NCBI GenBank assembly: GCA_002304505.1 | Contig: NCEH01000056.1 | Coordinates: forward strand, 1 to 57,559 | DNA from: Rhizobiales bacterium 32-66-11 | Lineage (GTDB): Bacteria > Pseudomonadota > Alphaproteobacteria > Rhizobiales > Xanthobacteraceae | Length of the DNA: 57,559 bases | Direction: 5' to 3' | Shown: piece by piece, positions 9,186 through 19,131 of the stretch | Layout of the letters: every line of letters begins with the position of its first letter | Position numbering within the stretch: the stretch's first letter is position 1 | The notes under the pieces: model-generated | Database searches by the model: none | The model's input: the letters and a program-made list of their open reading frames with translations, nothing else | Told to the model about the DNA's origin: nothing | Position numbers and translations under genes: made by a program

Positions 9186-10058
9186 ATGGATCTCGAACTC
9201 ATCCTCATGCAGCTGTTTTCCGGCGTCGCGCTGGGCGCGGTGCTGATCATGGCGGCGCTCGGCCTCACCATCATCTTCGGCATGCTGGGCATCGTGAACT
9301 TCGCCCATGGCGCGCTGTTCATGGTGGGCGCCTATGCCGGCGTGTGGGTCGCCGAGCAGACCGGCAATTTCTGGTGGGCCCTGCTGCTGGCGCCGCTGGC
9401 GGTGGGCGCGTTCGGCATGCTGATCGAGCGCTTCCTCATCCGCCCGCTCTACAAGCGCTCGGTGGATGATCCCCTGCTGCTCACCTTTGGCCTCGGCTAT
9501 GTGCTGGTGGAAGCGGTGCGCATCGTGTTCGGCACCGATGGCGTGCCCTTCGCCACCCCCGAGGCGCTGAGCGGGGTGGTGGATCTCGGCATCGGCTATT
9601 TCCCGCTCTACCGCCTGTTCGTGGTCGGCCTCGTCGCGGTGGTGCTGCTGGCGCTGTGGGTGGCGCTGGAGAAGACCAAGTTCGGCCTGATCGTGCGGGC
9701 CGGCGCCAAGGACCCGTTGATGATGCGGGTGCTCGGGGTGGATATCAGCGCCCTGTGGCTGGTGGTGTTCGGCCTCGGCGTGGCGCTCACCGCGCTCGGC
9801 GGCGTGCTCGCCGCGCCCATGCGCAACGTCACGCCGGAAATGGGCACGCTGGTGCTCGCCGAAGCGTTCGTGGTCACCGTCATCGGCGGCATGGGCTCCT
9901 TGCTCGGCGCGGTGATCGCCGGGCTGGTGGTGGGCGTCGCGGTCTCCATGACCGCGCTGTTCGCCCCGGAAATGGCCACCATCGTCATGTTTGCGCTCAT
10001 GGCGCTTGTCCTTCTGTTCCGCCCGCAGGGCCTGTTCGGCCAGAGCGTGCGCGCATGA
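9186..10058 (+). CDS. livH: ABC transporter permease, LivH type
   Basis: Integral membrane permease of the HAAT-type importer, 290 aa. It is almost entirely hydrophobic, with the family signatures TIIFGMLGIVNFAHGALFM near the N-terminus and VTVIGGMGSLLGAVIAGL toward the C-terminus. It pairs with the LivM protein to form the channel. Its stop overlaps the LivM start (ATGA at 10055-10058). The symbol denotes family position, not proven leucine transport. Confidence 0.94.
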   Translation: MDLELILMQLFSGVALGAVLIMAALGLTIIFGMLGIVNFAHGALFMVGAYAGVWVAEQTGNFWWALLLAPLAVGAFGMLIERFLIRPLYKRSVDDPLLLTFGLGYVLVEAVRIVFGTDGVPFATPEALSGVVDLGIGYFPLYRLFVVGLVAVVLLALWVALEKTKFGLIVRAGAKDPLMMRVLGVDISALWLVVFGLGVALTALGGVLAAPMRNVTPEMGTLVLAEAFVVTVIGGMGSLLGAVIAGLVVGVAVSMTALFAPEMATIVMFALMALVLLFRPQGLFGQSVRA

Positions 10059-11080
10059 GCGGAGATCCTTCCATGCCCCCTTCCCCGGCCTCCGCCGCCG
10101 CGCCGCCGCTGGCCGCGCAGACCGGCGTGAAAGCCACCGGCTTCGGCGCGATGCTCCAGCGCTGGCGCGTGCCGCTCTCGGTGCTCGCCTTGTGCCTCCT
10201 GCCGTGGGTCCTGCCCTCGCAGGCGCTGGCGGTGAACGTGCTGGTCTTCGGCCTGTTCGCGGTCGGCTACAATCTGCTGTTCGGCTACACGGGCCTGCTC
10301 TCGTTCGGCCACGCCGCCTTCTTCGGCGGCGGCGCCTATCTCACCGGCATCGCCATCGCCCATTTCGGCCTCGGCTGGTTCCCCGCCATGCTGGTGGGCG
10401 TGCTGGGCGCAGGCGTGCTCGCCGCGATCATGGGCGCGCTGTCGATCCGCACCCGCGGCATTTATTTCTCCATGGTGACGCTGGCGCTCTCGCAGCTGGT
10501 CTATTACGTGGCGCTCCAGGCCAGTGCCTGGACCGGTGGGGAAAACGGCCTGCGCGGCTTCACCGTCTCCACCATCAATCTGTTCGGCTTTACCGTGGAT
10601 TTCCTGGATCCCGTGAAGAAATACTATGTCTTGATGGTGTTCGCGGCGCTGGCGCTGTGGTTCGTCTCGCGGCTGCTGAACTCGCCGTTCGGCGCGGTGA
10701 TCGAGGCGATCCGCGAGAACGAGACCCGGGCGCGCGCCTGCGGCTATGATGTGGAGCGCACCAAGCTCATCGTCTTCATCCTGTCGGGGCTGATCTGCGG
10801 GCTCGCGGGCGCGCTCTCCGCCCTGCATCTCGCCATCGTGCCGCTGGATACGCTGCACTACCAGACCTCGGGCCTGGTGGTGATGATGACGCTGCTCGGC
10901 GGCGCCGGCAGCTTCTTCGGCCCGTTCGTGGGCGCCCTGGTGTTTCTGCTGATCGAGGATGTCGCCTCGCTCTGGACCTCCCATTGGCAGCTCATCGTCG
11001 GGCTGATCTTCATCGCCTTCGTGCTGTTCCTGCCCAAGGGCATCTGGGGCACCCTGATTTCCCGGAGGACGCAGGGATGA
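10055..11080 (+). CDS. livM: ABC transporter permease, LivM type
   Basis: Second permease of the importer, 341 aa, with a poorly conserved Ala/Pro-rich N-terminal tail and then about eight to ten hydrophobic segments. Signatures are GYTGLLSFGHAAFFGGGAYL and IRENETRARACGYDVERTK, the loop that contacts the ATPase. The frame is open far upstream, but the ATG at 10055 overlapping the LivH stop is the natural start. Its stop overlaps the LivG start by 4 bases. Confidence 0.93.
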   Translation: MSGDPSMPPSPASAAAPPLAAQTGVKATGFGAMLQRWRVPLSVLALCLLPWVLPSQALAVNVLVFGLFAVGYNLLFGYTGLLSFGHAAFFGGGAYLTGIAIAHFGLGWFPAMLVGVLGAGVLAAIMGALSIRTRGIYFSMVTLALSQLVYYVALQASAWTGGENGLRGFTVSTINLFGFTVDFLDPVKKYYVLMVFAALALWFVSRLLNSPFGAVIEAIRENETRARACGYDVERTKLIVFILSGLICGLAGALSALHLAIVPLDTLHYQTSGLVVMMTLLGGAGSFFGPFVGALVFLLIEDVASLWTSHWQLIVGLIFIAFVLFLPKGIWGTLISRRTQG

Positions 11081-11832
11081 CGACGCCGCTTCTCTCCGTC
11101 GAGAATATCGGCCGCAGCTTCGGCGGGTTCGTGGCGCTGGCCGATATCAGCGCCAGCTTCGCGCCGCGCCAGGTCACCGCCATCATCGGCCCGAACGGCG
11201 CCGGCAAGAGCACCTTCTTCAACGTGCTGTCCGGCGTGCTGCCGCCCTCCACCGGCGCGATCCGCTTCAAGGGGAAGGATTTGACCGGGTTGCGCCAGCA
11301 CAAATTCGTGCATCTCGGCATCGCCCGTTCCTACCAGATCACCAACATCTTCCCCGAGCTTTCGGTGCATGAAAACGTGCGCGTGGCGGCCCAGGCCTTC
11401 GTCGCCCGCTACGACGTGTTCTCCAACCGCACGCGCTATGGCGCACTCGACGAGAAGGCGAACGCGGCGCTTGCCGCCGTCGGGCTTCACGCCAAGGGCC
11501 ACCGCACGGCCAAGGCGCTCGCCCATGGCGAGCAGCGGGCGCTGGAAATCGCCATCGCCCTGGTGGCGGACCCCGAACTGCTGCTGCTGGACGAACCCAC
11601 CGCCGGCATGGGACCGGAGGAGACCAAGGACATGGTCGCCCTGATCGAGCGGCTCGCCGCCGAGCGCACCATCCTGCTCGTCGAGCACAAGATGAAGATG
11701 ATCCTCGGCCTCAGCGATCGCATCCTGGTGCTGCACCACGGCCGGCTGATTGCCGACGGCACCCCCCAATCCATCCAGACGGACAAGGAAGTCCGTCGCG
11801 TCTATCTGGGTCAGAACGATGGCTATGCTTGA
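11077..11832 (+). CDS. livG: ABC transporter ATP-binding protein, LivG type
   Basis: Cytoplasmic ATPase of the importer, 251 aa. Walker A is GPNGAGKS, followed by the LivG-specific GIARSYQITNIFPELSVHEN. The signature region reads ALAHGEQRALEIA, Walker B is LLLLDEPTAGM and the switch histidine is in LLVEHKM. The start is the ATG overlapping the LivM stop; the C-terminal YLGQN is the usual LivG ending. Confidence 0.95.
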   Translation: MTTPLLSVENIGRSFGGFVALADISASFAPRQVTAIIGPNGAGKSTFFNVLSGVLPPSTGAIRFKGKDLTGLRQHKFVHLGIARSYQITNIFPELSVHENVRVAAQAFVARYDVFSNRTRYGALDEKANAALAAVGLHAKGHRTAKALAHGEQRALEIAIALVADPELLLLDEPTAGMGPEETKDMVALIERLAAERTILLVEHKMKMILGLSDRILVLHHGRLIADGTPQSIQTDKEVRRVYLGQNDGYA

Positions 11833-12529
11833 GATCGAGGGCCTGGATGCCTGGTACGGCGCAAGCCACATCCTCCACAAGGTGAGCCTGAAGGTGGAGA
11901 AGGGCGAGATCGTCGCCCTGGTCGGCCGCAACGGCGCGGGCAAGACTTCCACCTTGCGCGCGGTGATGGGGCTGATGCCCCGCGCCACCGGGCGGGTGCG
12001 GTTCGACAGCACCGAGCTGCTGCCGCGCGCGGCGCACGAGCGCTTCAAGCTCGGCCTCGCCTATGTGCCGGAGGAGCGGCGCATCGTGCAGGGGCTGACC
12101 GTGCGGGAAAACCTCCAGCTCGGCCTCGTCGCCTCGGCCAGGAAGATCGACGAGCGCACGGCCATCGACGAGATCGCCGAGAGCTTCCCGCGGCTCAAGG
12201 AGCGCCTGCACCAGCAGGGCACCACCATGTCCGGCGGCGAACAGCAGATGCTGGCCATCGCCCGCGCCATGATCGCGAAACCTTCCATGATCCTCTTGGA
12301 CGAACCCTCCGAGGGCATCATGCCGGTGCTGGTGGAGGAGATGGGCGTCCTGTTCCGCAAGATGCGCGACCAGGGCATGACGCTGGTGCTGGTGGAGCAG
12401 AATGTCGAATGGGCATTGAAGCTGGCCGACCGGGCGGTCATCATCGACCAGGGTGAAATCGTCCATGAAAGCAGCGCCGCCGCGCTTCTGGCCGACAAGG
12501 ACATTCAAGATCGCTATTGCGCCGTGTGA
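11819..12529 (+). CDS. livF: ABC transporter ATP-binding protein, LivF type
   Basis: Second ATPase of the importer, 236 aa. Walker A GRNGAGKTS, the LivF-type GLAYVPEERRIVQGLTVREN, signature MSGGEQQMLAIARA, Walker B MILLDEPSEGI and LVEQN are all present. The start overlaps the end of livG by 14 bases; a second ATG two codons later (11825) is equally possible. It is followed after 21 bases by the CoxG-like gene. Confidence 0.94.
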   Translation: MAMLEIEGLDAWYGASHILHKVSLKVEKGEIVALVGRNGAGKTSTLRAVMGLMPRATGRVRFDSTELLPRAAHERFKLGLAYVPEERRIVQGLTVRENLQLGLVASARKIDERTAIDEIAESFPRLKERLHQQGTTMSGGEQQMLAIARAMIAKPSMILLDEPSEGIMPVLVEEMGVLFRKMRDQGMTLVLVEQNVEWALKLADRAVIIDQGEIVHESSAAALLADKDIQDRYCAV

Positions 12530-12550
12530 GCGCTCGAAAGGACTTTCGTC

Positions 12551-13018
12551 ATGGAAATCGTCGGCGAATATCGCATCGCCGCGCCGCGCGAGACGGTGTG
12601 GAAGGCCATCCTTGATCCCGAAATGCTGCGTCGCTGCATCCCCGGCTGCCAGGAGCTGACCGAAACCGGGCCCAACGCTTTCGCCGCGAAGGTGCAGATC
12701 AAGGTGGGCCCGGTCTCGGCCAATTTCGCCGGCACGGTGGAACTCCAGGATATCACCGCGCCGGAAAGCTGCCGCATCGTCGGCCAGGGCAGCGGCGGGG
12801 TGGCCGGCTTCGCCAAGGGCGATGCGGTCGTGACGCTCGCGGAAGATGGGGAAGAAACCCTCCTCACCTACAAGGCCGACGCGCAAATCGGCGGCAAGCT
12901 CGCCTCCCTCGGCGGCCGGCTGATCCAGGCCACGGCCCGCAAGCTGGCGGACCAGTTCTTCTCCACATTCACCAAGGCGCTGAACGGCGAGGGCGAGGCG
13001 GAGAAGGCGGCGTCCTAA
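12551..13018 (+). CDS. CoxG-like SRPBCC protein
   Basis: A 155-residue protein of the CO dehydrogenase subunit G family (SRPBCC/START-like fold). It begins MEIVGEYRIAAPRETVWKAI and has the typical LDPEMLRRCIPGCQELTETG and GGVAGFAKGDAVV segments. Family members are accessory to molybdenum hydroxylases; CoxG is implicated in membrane recruitment of the enzyme. Its place as last gene of the operon, with hydroxylase and transporter genes, supports the same role. AAAGGA lies just upstream of the ATG. Confidence 0.9.
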   Translation: MEIVGEYRIAAPRETVWKAILDPEMLRRCIPGCQELTETGPNAFAAKVQIKVGPVSANFAGTVELQDITAPESCRIVGQGSGGVAGFAKGDAVVTLAEDGEETLLTYKADAQIGGKLASLGGRLIQATARKLADQFFSTFTKALNGEGEAEKAAS

Positions 13019-13022
13019 AACA

Positions 13023-13048
13023 GTTCCCCGTTCAAGGAATCGGGGAAC
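13023..13048. terminator. Hairpin between convergent coxG-like and ArsR genes
   Basis: GTTCCCCG (13023-13030) and CGGGGAAC (13041-13048) are perfect 8-bp arms around a 10-base loop. They start 5 bases after the plus-strand stop and end 8 bases before the minus-strand stop. There is no long T-run, but the position suits a shared terminator. Confidence 0.5.
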
Positions 13049-13055
13049 CGCTCTC

Positions 13056-13799
13056 TCAGGCGGCGCCGGGCGCGGCGTCTTGCGGCAGGGCCGGGTCACG
13101 CCAATCCGAGGCAAGCCGGAACGTCGCCGCAAAACCCATCTCGCCGGCCCGGGTGATGCGCAGCGCGCGGCTTTCCGGCATACGCGACACCCAGCCGAGA
13201 TCAAGCGTCTTGTCGAGCAGCGCGGCGCCGAGGCTGCCCGCGAGGTGTGGACGGCGCTCGCTCCAATCCAGGCAGGTCCGGCACAAAGGACGCTTGGACC
13301 GAGGCTCCGTCCCCATGTCGAGACCGAAATCGCAGAAGAAGCGCTGCCCCTCGGGCGTGACACGTCCCGCACCGTCCGAAAGCCGGACGTAGCCGAGATC
13401 ATTCAGCGAATCCGCGAGGGCGACAGCAAGCCGGCCGGCCATGTGGTCGTAACAGGTCCGGGCGAGCCGCAAAGCCGCATCGCGGGGACCGACCGGCCGG
13501 TGACGCTTCGGCCCGGACGCTGCCAGGGTCATCAGCGCGTGGATGGCTTGGGCGACCTCTGGCGAGGCGAGCCGATAATAGCGGTGCCGGCCCTGCTTCT
13601 CGACGGCGATCAGCTGGGCGTCCAGCAGCTTGGCGAGATGGCCGCTGGTGGTCTGCGCCGTAACCCCGGCGTGGCGCGCAAGTTCGCCCGCAGCCAGCGC
13701 CTGACCGCCCATCAAGGCCGAAAGCATGTTCGCCCGGGCCGCATCGCCGATCAGGCTGGCGACCTCCGCAATCGTATTTCCGGACGCCATGTTCAGCAT
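13056..13799 (-). CDS. ArsR-type winged-helix transcriptional regulator
   Basis: A 247-residue regulator with an N-terminal ArsR-like DNA-binding domain (about residues 8-85). ARANMLSALMGGQALAAGEL, a recognition region AGVTAQTTSGHLAKLL and the wing QGRHRYYRLA are visible. The longer C-terminal half contains RPLCRTCLDW, whose two cysteines could bind a metal or sense redox state. The gene is divergent from an EamA exporter gene and probably controls it. ATG at 13799 is preceded by AGG at workable spacing; ATG at 13790 is an alternative. Confidence 0.88.
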   Translation of the reverse strand: MLNMASGNTIAEVASLIGDAARANMLSALMGGQALAAGELARHAGVTAQTTSGHLAKLLDAQLIAVEKQGRHRYYRLASPEVAQAIHALMTLAASGPKRHRPVGPRDAALRLARTCYDHMAGRLAVALADSLNDLGYVRLSDGAGRVTPEGQRFFCDFGLDMGTEPRSKRPLCRTCLDWSERRPHLAGSLGAALLDKTLDLGWVSRMPESRALRITRAGEMGFAATFRLASDWRDPALPQDAAPGAA

Positions 13800-13923
13800 G
13801 CGGAAAACCTAGCAGCGAAACCGCTGCCCGTCAGCGTTCGATGGTTCGGCGCCGGCCGAAGCATTCAAGCCTGCCCGACGCCTAGGACAGGGGCTCGTGT
13901 CCAGCCGGCCGGAGCGCAAGAGC

Positions 13924-14901
13924 ATGGGTGAAAAATCGAACAAGGCGAAGGAGGCCATCCTTCTTCTCATACTCTCCACATTGTGGGGGGCTTCCTACAG
14001 CTTCATCAAGATCGGCGTCGAAACCATTCCCCCGGTGACCCTGATTGCAGCACGCACCGTCCTTGCCGGTCTCATCCTCGCGGGTATCGCCCGCTGGCGC
14101 GGGTTGAAATTTCCCGGCGATCGGCCGACCTGGGCGCGATTTCTGTTTCAAGCCAGCCTGAACAGCGTCATTCCCTTCACCCTGATCGCCTGGGCCGAAC
14201 AAACGACGGACGCCGGCCTGGCGGCGATCCTCAATTCCACATCCCCCATCTTCGCCTTTCTGCTGACCCTGCTCGTGACCCGCCACGAGGCGGTGACGGG
14301 ACGCAAGCTGTTCGGGGTCGGCGCCGGGCTGCTCGGAACATGCCTGGTGGTCGGGATGCAGGCGCTGGGCGGCCTCGGGCATCAGGTGTGGGCGCAGCTC
14401 GCCATCGTCGCGGCCACCGTCTGCTACGCCGGCGCCGCGATCTTCGGCCGGAATTTCAAAGGGCTTGACCCCATGCTGCCTGCGGCCGGCTCGCTCCTAT
14501 GCGGTGCTGCGATCCTGGTTCCGGCCAGCCTGGCGCTCGATCATCCCTGGACACTCGTTCCGTCCATGCGATCCGTGCTCGCGCTCCTCGCCCTCTCGGT
14601 CTTTTCGACGGCCCTTGCCTTCGTGATCTATTTCCGTCTCGTCCAGACGCTCGGGTCGATCGGCACGACGGCGCAGGCCTATCTCAGGGTGCCGATCGGC
14701 GTTGCCATCGGCATCCTGTTCCTCGGTGAAACGCTGGCATCGACGGTCTGGCTCGGCCTGGGCTGCATCGTCGCCGGCGTCATTGCCATGACCCTGCCGG
14801 TTCCCCCGAGCGGCGCGCAGGCACGCGTGAGCGACACCCGCATCAGAGCCCCGACCCCACCACGAACGCGCCCCGGCAGGCGCGCACCTCATCCGCGATG
14901 A
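13924..14901 (+). CDS. EamA/DMT family transporter
   Basis: A drug/metabolite transporter with ten hydrophobic segments in two EamA repeats, opening LLLILSTLWGASYSFIKIG. The second repeat contains FVIYFRLVQTLGSIGTTAQA and the typical LGETLASTVWLGLGCI. The charged, Arg/Pro-rich tail after about residue 295 is not part of the fold. It overlaps the 3' end of the opposing LysR gene by 59 bases. An in-frame GTG at 13897 exists, but ATG at 13924 has GGAG 9 bases upstream and places the start just before the first helix. Confidence 0.88.
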   Translation: MGEKSNKAKEAILLLILSTLWGASYSFIKIGVETIPPVTLIAARTVLAGLILAGIARWRGLKFPGDRPTWARFLFQASLNSVIPFTLIAWAEQTTDAGLAAILNSTSPIFAFLLTLLVTRHEAVTGRKLFGVGAGLLGTCLVVGMQALGGLGHQVWAQLAIVAATVCYAGAAIFGRNFKGLDPMLPAAGSLLCGAAILVPASLALDHPWTLVPSMRSVLALLALSVFSTALAFVIYFRLVQTLGSIGTTAQAYLRVPIGVAIGILFLGETLASTVWLGLGCIVAGVIAMTLPVPPSGAQARVSDTRIRAPTPPRTRPGRRAPHPR

Positions 14902-15739
14902 AGCGCTCGGTCTCGGCGATGCGGCGCAGACCGCGCAGGTCCGCGTGGACCACCAACCAATAGGTGCGCGAGAAGGTGACGGCGGGCAGGATGCGCACCA
15001 ACTCCGGGCAGGCGGCGGCGGCATAATCATGCAGGATGCCGAGCCCCGCACCGGCGCGGATCGCCTCCAGCTGCCCCACCACGCTCGCGCATTCGAACCG
15101 GCGCGCGGTCAGCTCGATCAGGGCGCCCATGTAATCTAGCCCTGAACTATAGGTGAGATCCTGCACATAGGTCACGAGCGTGCGGTCGGCGAGGTCCGCC
15201 TCGTGCGCCACCGGCCCGGTCTGGTCGAGATAGGACCGCGCGGCATAGACGCCGAGCGAATAGTCCGTGAGCTTGCGCCCGAACAGCCGCCCCTCCTGCG
15301 GCCGCTCCAGGATGATGGCGATGTCCGCCTCGCGCTTGGAGAGGGAGAAGGTGCGCGGCAGCGGCACCAATTGCACCACGAGGTCCGGATGCATCCCGGC
15401 GAAGCGGGCGAGCCGCGCGGCCAGGAAATAGGTGCCGAACCCGTCCGGCGCACCGATGCGCACCGTGCCTTCCAGCTTGAGATCGGCATTGCCCAGCAGC
15501 GAGCGGGCGCGCAGCATCTCGCTTTCCACCCGCTCGGCCATGGGCAAAAACTGCTCGCCGATGGCGGTGAGCGTGCAGCCGCTCGGCCGGCGCTCGAACA
15601 CCTTGGCCCCGAGATCCGCCTCAAGCGCGGTGAGCCGCCGGGTGACCGTGGCGTGATCCAGCCCAAGCTTGCGCGCGGCCGACAACATCTGGCCCGCCCG
15701 CGCGACGGCGAGAAAGACACGGGCATGGTCCCAATTCAT
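14843..15739 (-). CDS. LysR family transcriptional regulator
   Basis: A 298-residue regulator with the LysR helix-turn-helix in residues 1-60 (MNWDHARVFLAVARAGQMLS, then LGLDHATVTRRLTALEADLG) and a substrate-binding domain behind it. It is divergent from the methylmalonate-semialdehyde dehydrogenase gene, 115 bp apart, and most likely regulates it. An inverted repeat in that gap is a candidate binding site. The 3' end overlaps the EamA gene on the other strand. Confidence 0.93.
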   Translation of the reverse strand: MNWDHARVFLAVARAGQMLSAARKLGLDHATVTRRLTALEADLGAKVFERRPSGCTLTAIGEQFLPMAERVESEMLRARSLLGNADLKLEGTVRIGAPDGFGTYFLAARLARFAGMHPDLVVQLVPLPRTFSLSKREADIAIILERPQEGRLFGRKLTDYSLGVYAARSYLDQTGPVAHEADLADRTLVTYVQDLTYSSGLDYMGALIELTARRFECASVVGQLEAIRAGAGLGILHDYAAAACPELVRILPAVTFSRTYWLVVHADLRGLRRIAETERFIADEVRACRGAFVVGSGL

Positions 15740-15761
15740 CGCGGAAGATTTCCCGGCAGAC

Positions 15762-15796
15762 GCCTAAAAACGCGGAATGAGTCCGAGATCTTAGGC
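15762..15796. promoter_or_regulatory. Inverted repeat in the LysR/mmsA divergent promoter
   Basis: GCCTAA (15762-15767) and TTAGGC (15791-15796) are perfect 6-bp arms 23 bases apart, between the divergent starts. They could be LysR half-sites. The spacing is longer than the classic T-N11-A box, so this is tentative. Confidence 0.3.
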
Positions 15797-15854
15797 CTTG
15801 CTCCGCGCGGATGCCAGAGATCAAGTGCGGCAGGATTTCGCGCGGGAGCAAACC

Positions 15855-17345
<1,491 letters not shown>

Positions 17346-17381
17346 GCCACGGCCTCACCGGCTCGCAGACCGGGATTGGCC

Positions 17382-17416
17382 CGCCGCCTTGTGCGCCATA
17401 AGCGGACAAGGCGGCG
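17382..17416 (+). terminator. Hairpin downstream of mmsA
   Basis: CGCCGCCTTGT (17382-17392) and ACAAGGCGGCG (17406-17416) are perfect 11-bp arms with a 13-base loop, 37 bases after the mmsA stop. No T-run follows. The rest of the 266-base gap up to the next gene shows nothing else I can name; it becomes AT-rich from about 17500. Confidence 0.45.
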
Positions 17417-17611
17417 TCGCTCCCGGCCGAAAACACGCTCCTGCCGATCGTCTCGGCGGCATTTGATCCGGGCGATCTGGTCCCGCAAGATGACAGACCC
17501 CTGACTGAATGTTGCTTTCACATATTGCCCAGGTTGCATGACTGCATGCCGTAATAAATTCATGACAAAACACGCTATATGGTCACGCTCCCGCTTGAAT
17601 GGAGCCGCCCC

Positions 17612-18841
17612 ATGCCCGAACTGCCCCAAGGTTGGGAATCCGACGCGAGGTTTAGATATCGCGCCGTCGACGGGACCCTGGAGCTTCCGCAGATGTCGGA
17701 TGCGGAATGCACGGTCCTGATCTGGAGGACGGGCCGCAATCCCGTGAGCCATCCCGGCCATGCGGCCATATTGATGCGGCGCCAGCGGGCGGAAAATTAC
17801 ACGACCGCGGTGTGGGAGAACCCGGACCTGACGCGCTACCTCAGCTTTTGGCCCGGGGTGAACGCTTCCAAGGACACCAAAGATTCCAACCGTATGGTCG
17901 TCGGGAATTTCATGAACAATTTTACCCACGATCTGATCGCTGAAACGCCGAGTTCGACCAACGATCGTCTTGCCAATAATCCCGGCCTGGCTCGATCCAA
18001 CCAGAAAATGATTATGTTGAATCGCCTTCATGCGGAGGAAAAACCCCAGTCCAGCGACCCGTCCCGCAAATCTTACGACCTCAAAGAAATTCCCAATGCC
18101 GGACGTTGGTCGAATTTTCCGCAAGACTGTTATCATATTCCAGCCCTTCGGCATGATAACCCAAAGCGCCTTGGCCTAGACTTGGAACGTATCGCCCATT
18201 GGACTGAAACGATCGTAAAGGACGAAAATTTCAAATACAAATTGGTTTCGAAGAAAAGCAATTGCGCCGGCGCCGCCATGCGGGCCATCGACGAAGGCGG
18301 CGCGAAAGCTTTCGCAAAGGCCCTGAACGACACCTACGACCTCTATTCTCCGAACGCGCAAATCGCGTACCTGACGCCGAGCGATTGCAAGGCCTATGTC
18401 GACATGGTCTGCTCTGGCGTTTTCATAACCAACAACATGCTTCAGGAAATCGAACATTACGTGATGCGGCAAAACGCGGAAGCTCTGATGAGAGACCGCA
18501 TGACCACCGACATCTTCACCTTGGCGGATTGGAACACCATAAGCCGTCGGCAGGGCTTCTTCAGCGGCATTCGCGGCTTCACCTTGCGCGCGCTCGACAA
18601 GCAGATCGAGCGGTATCACAAATATGATTGGGGTATGAACTACAACAACAAGCTCGCGGCCTTTCTCGGCATCATCAAAGCCACGCATACCCACAATATG
18701 AAGAGCACGAGCGGGCAGCGGGACATGGCCTTTACACTGCTCAGTGTCCAGATTCTGAGAGTCTGCGAGCACTTGGCGAGCGGGCAGAATGTATTCAGGA
18801 TCCCAAGTTCGATCGCCCTCGACGCGCCTTGCTATGTCTGA
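17612..18841 (+). CDS. Orphan protein, possible permuted papain-like cysteine peptidase/amidase
   Basis: I do not recognise a named family. The 409-residue protein has no signal peptide or membrane segment. Two features stand out: VSHPGHAAILM (His about residue 50) followed by RYLSFWPG, and KKSNCAGAAMRAIDEGGA (Cys about residue 218). A histidine early and the cysteine late, with the GHA and SFWPG surroundings, is the order seen in circularly permuted NlpC/P60 or papain-like enzymes, including some bacterial effector toxins. This is inference from motifs. The gene is visibly AT-richer than its neighbours and stands alone, which suggests horizontal transfer; no immunity or secretion gene is adjacent. 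ATG 17612 has GGAG 7 bases upstream, so it is preferred to an in-frame ATG at 17579. Confidence 0.6.
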   Translation: MPELPQGWESDARFRYRAVDGTLELPQMSDAECTVLIWRTGRNPVSHPGHAAILMRRQRAENYTTAVWENPDLTRYLSFWPGVNASKDTKDSNRMVVGNFMNNFTHDLIAETPSSTNDRLANNPGLARSNQKMIMLNRLHAEEKPQSSDPSRKSYDLKEIPNAGRWSNFPQDCYHIPALRHDNPKRLGLDLERIAHWTETIVKDENFKYKLVSKKSNCAGAAMRAIDEGGAKAFAKALNDTYDLYSPNAQIAYLTPSDCKAYVDMVCSGVFITNNMLQEIEHYVMRQNAEALMRDRMTTDIFTLADWNTISRRQGFFSGIRGFTLRALDKQIERYHKYDWGMNYNNKLAAFLGIIKATHTHNMKSTSGQRDMAFTLLSVQILRVCEHLASGQNVFRIPSSIALDAPCYV

Positions 18842-18866
18842 TGTCTCTGTCTGAGCCTGGGCCATA

Positions 18867-18896
18867 GGCGCACCCGCCCCTCGGCGGGAGGGCGCC
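18867..18896 (+). terminator. GC-rich hairpin after the orphan gene
   Basis: GGCGC-A-CCCGCC pairs with GGCGGG-AGG-GCGCC around a CCTC loop, 26 bases after the stop. It is a plausible terminator without a T-run. The rest of the 290-base gap to the MFS gene contains no supported gene. Confidence 0.4.
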
Positions 18897-19131
18897 TGCT
18901 GCTCTGCACCTTTCGCATGGCCGCGTCGGCAGCTCTGCCGTCGCGGCCTTGACGCCCCATGGGAACATCCTTCTCCTTGGCGCGCCGGCGCACGAGCGAA
19001 GGTGTCCTGGATTCGCTGATGGTCAAACCCTGCCCCTGTGTCCCGCGCGCCGCGCGGCACCCTCTCTCTCTCCTTGTCCCTTGCGATATGCTGCCCCCGA
19101 ACGGCGCGCCCGGCGCGCGGCGGAGGATGCC

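Noticed and set aside
17531..17560. TTGCAT and TAATAA as a promoter for the orphan peptidase-like gene
   Set aside because: The spacing is only 12 bases, too short for a sigma-70 promoter.
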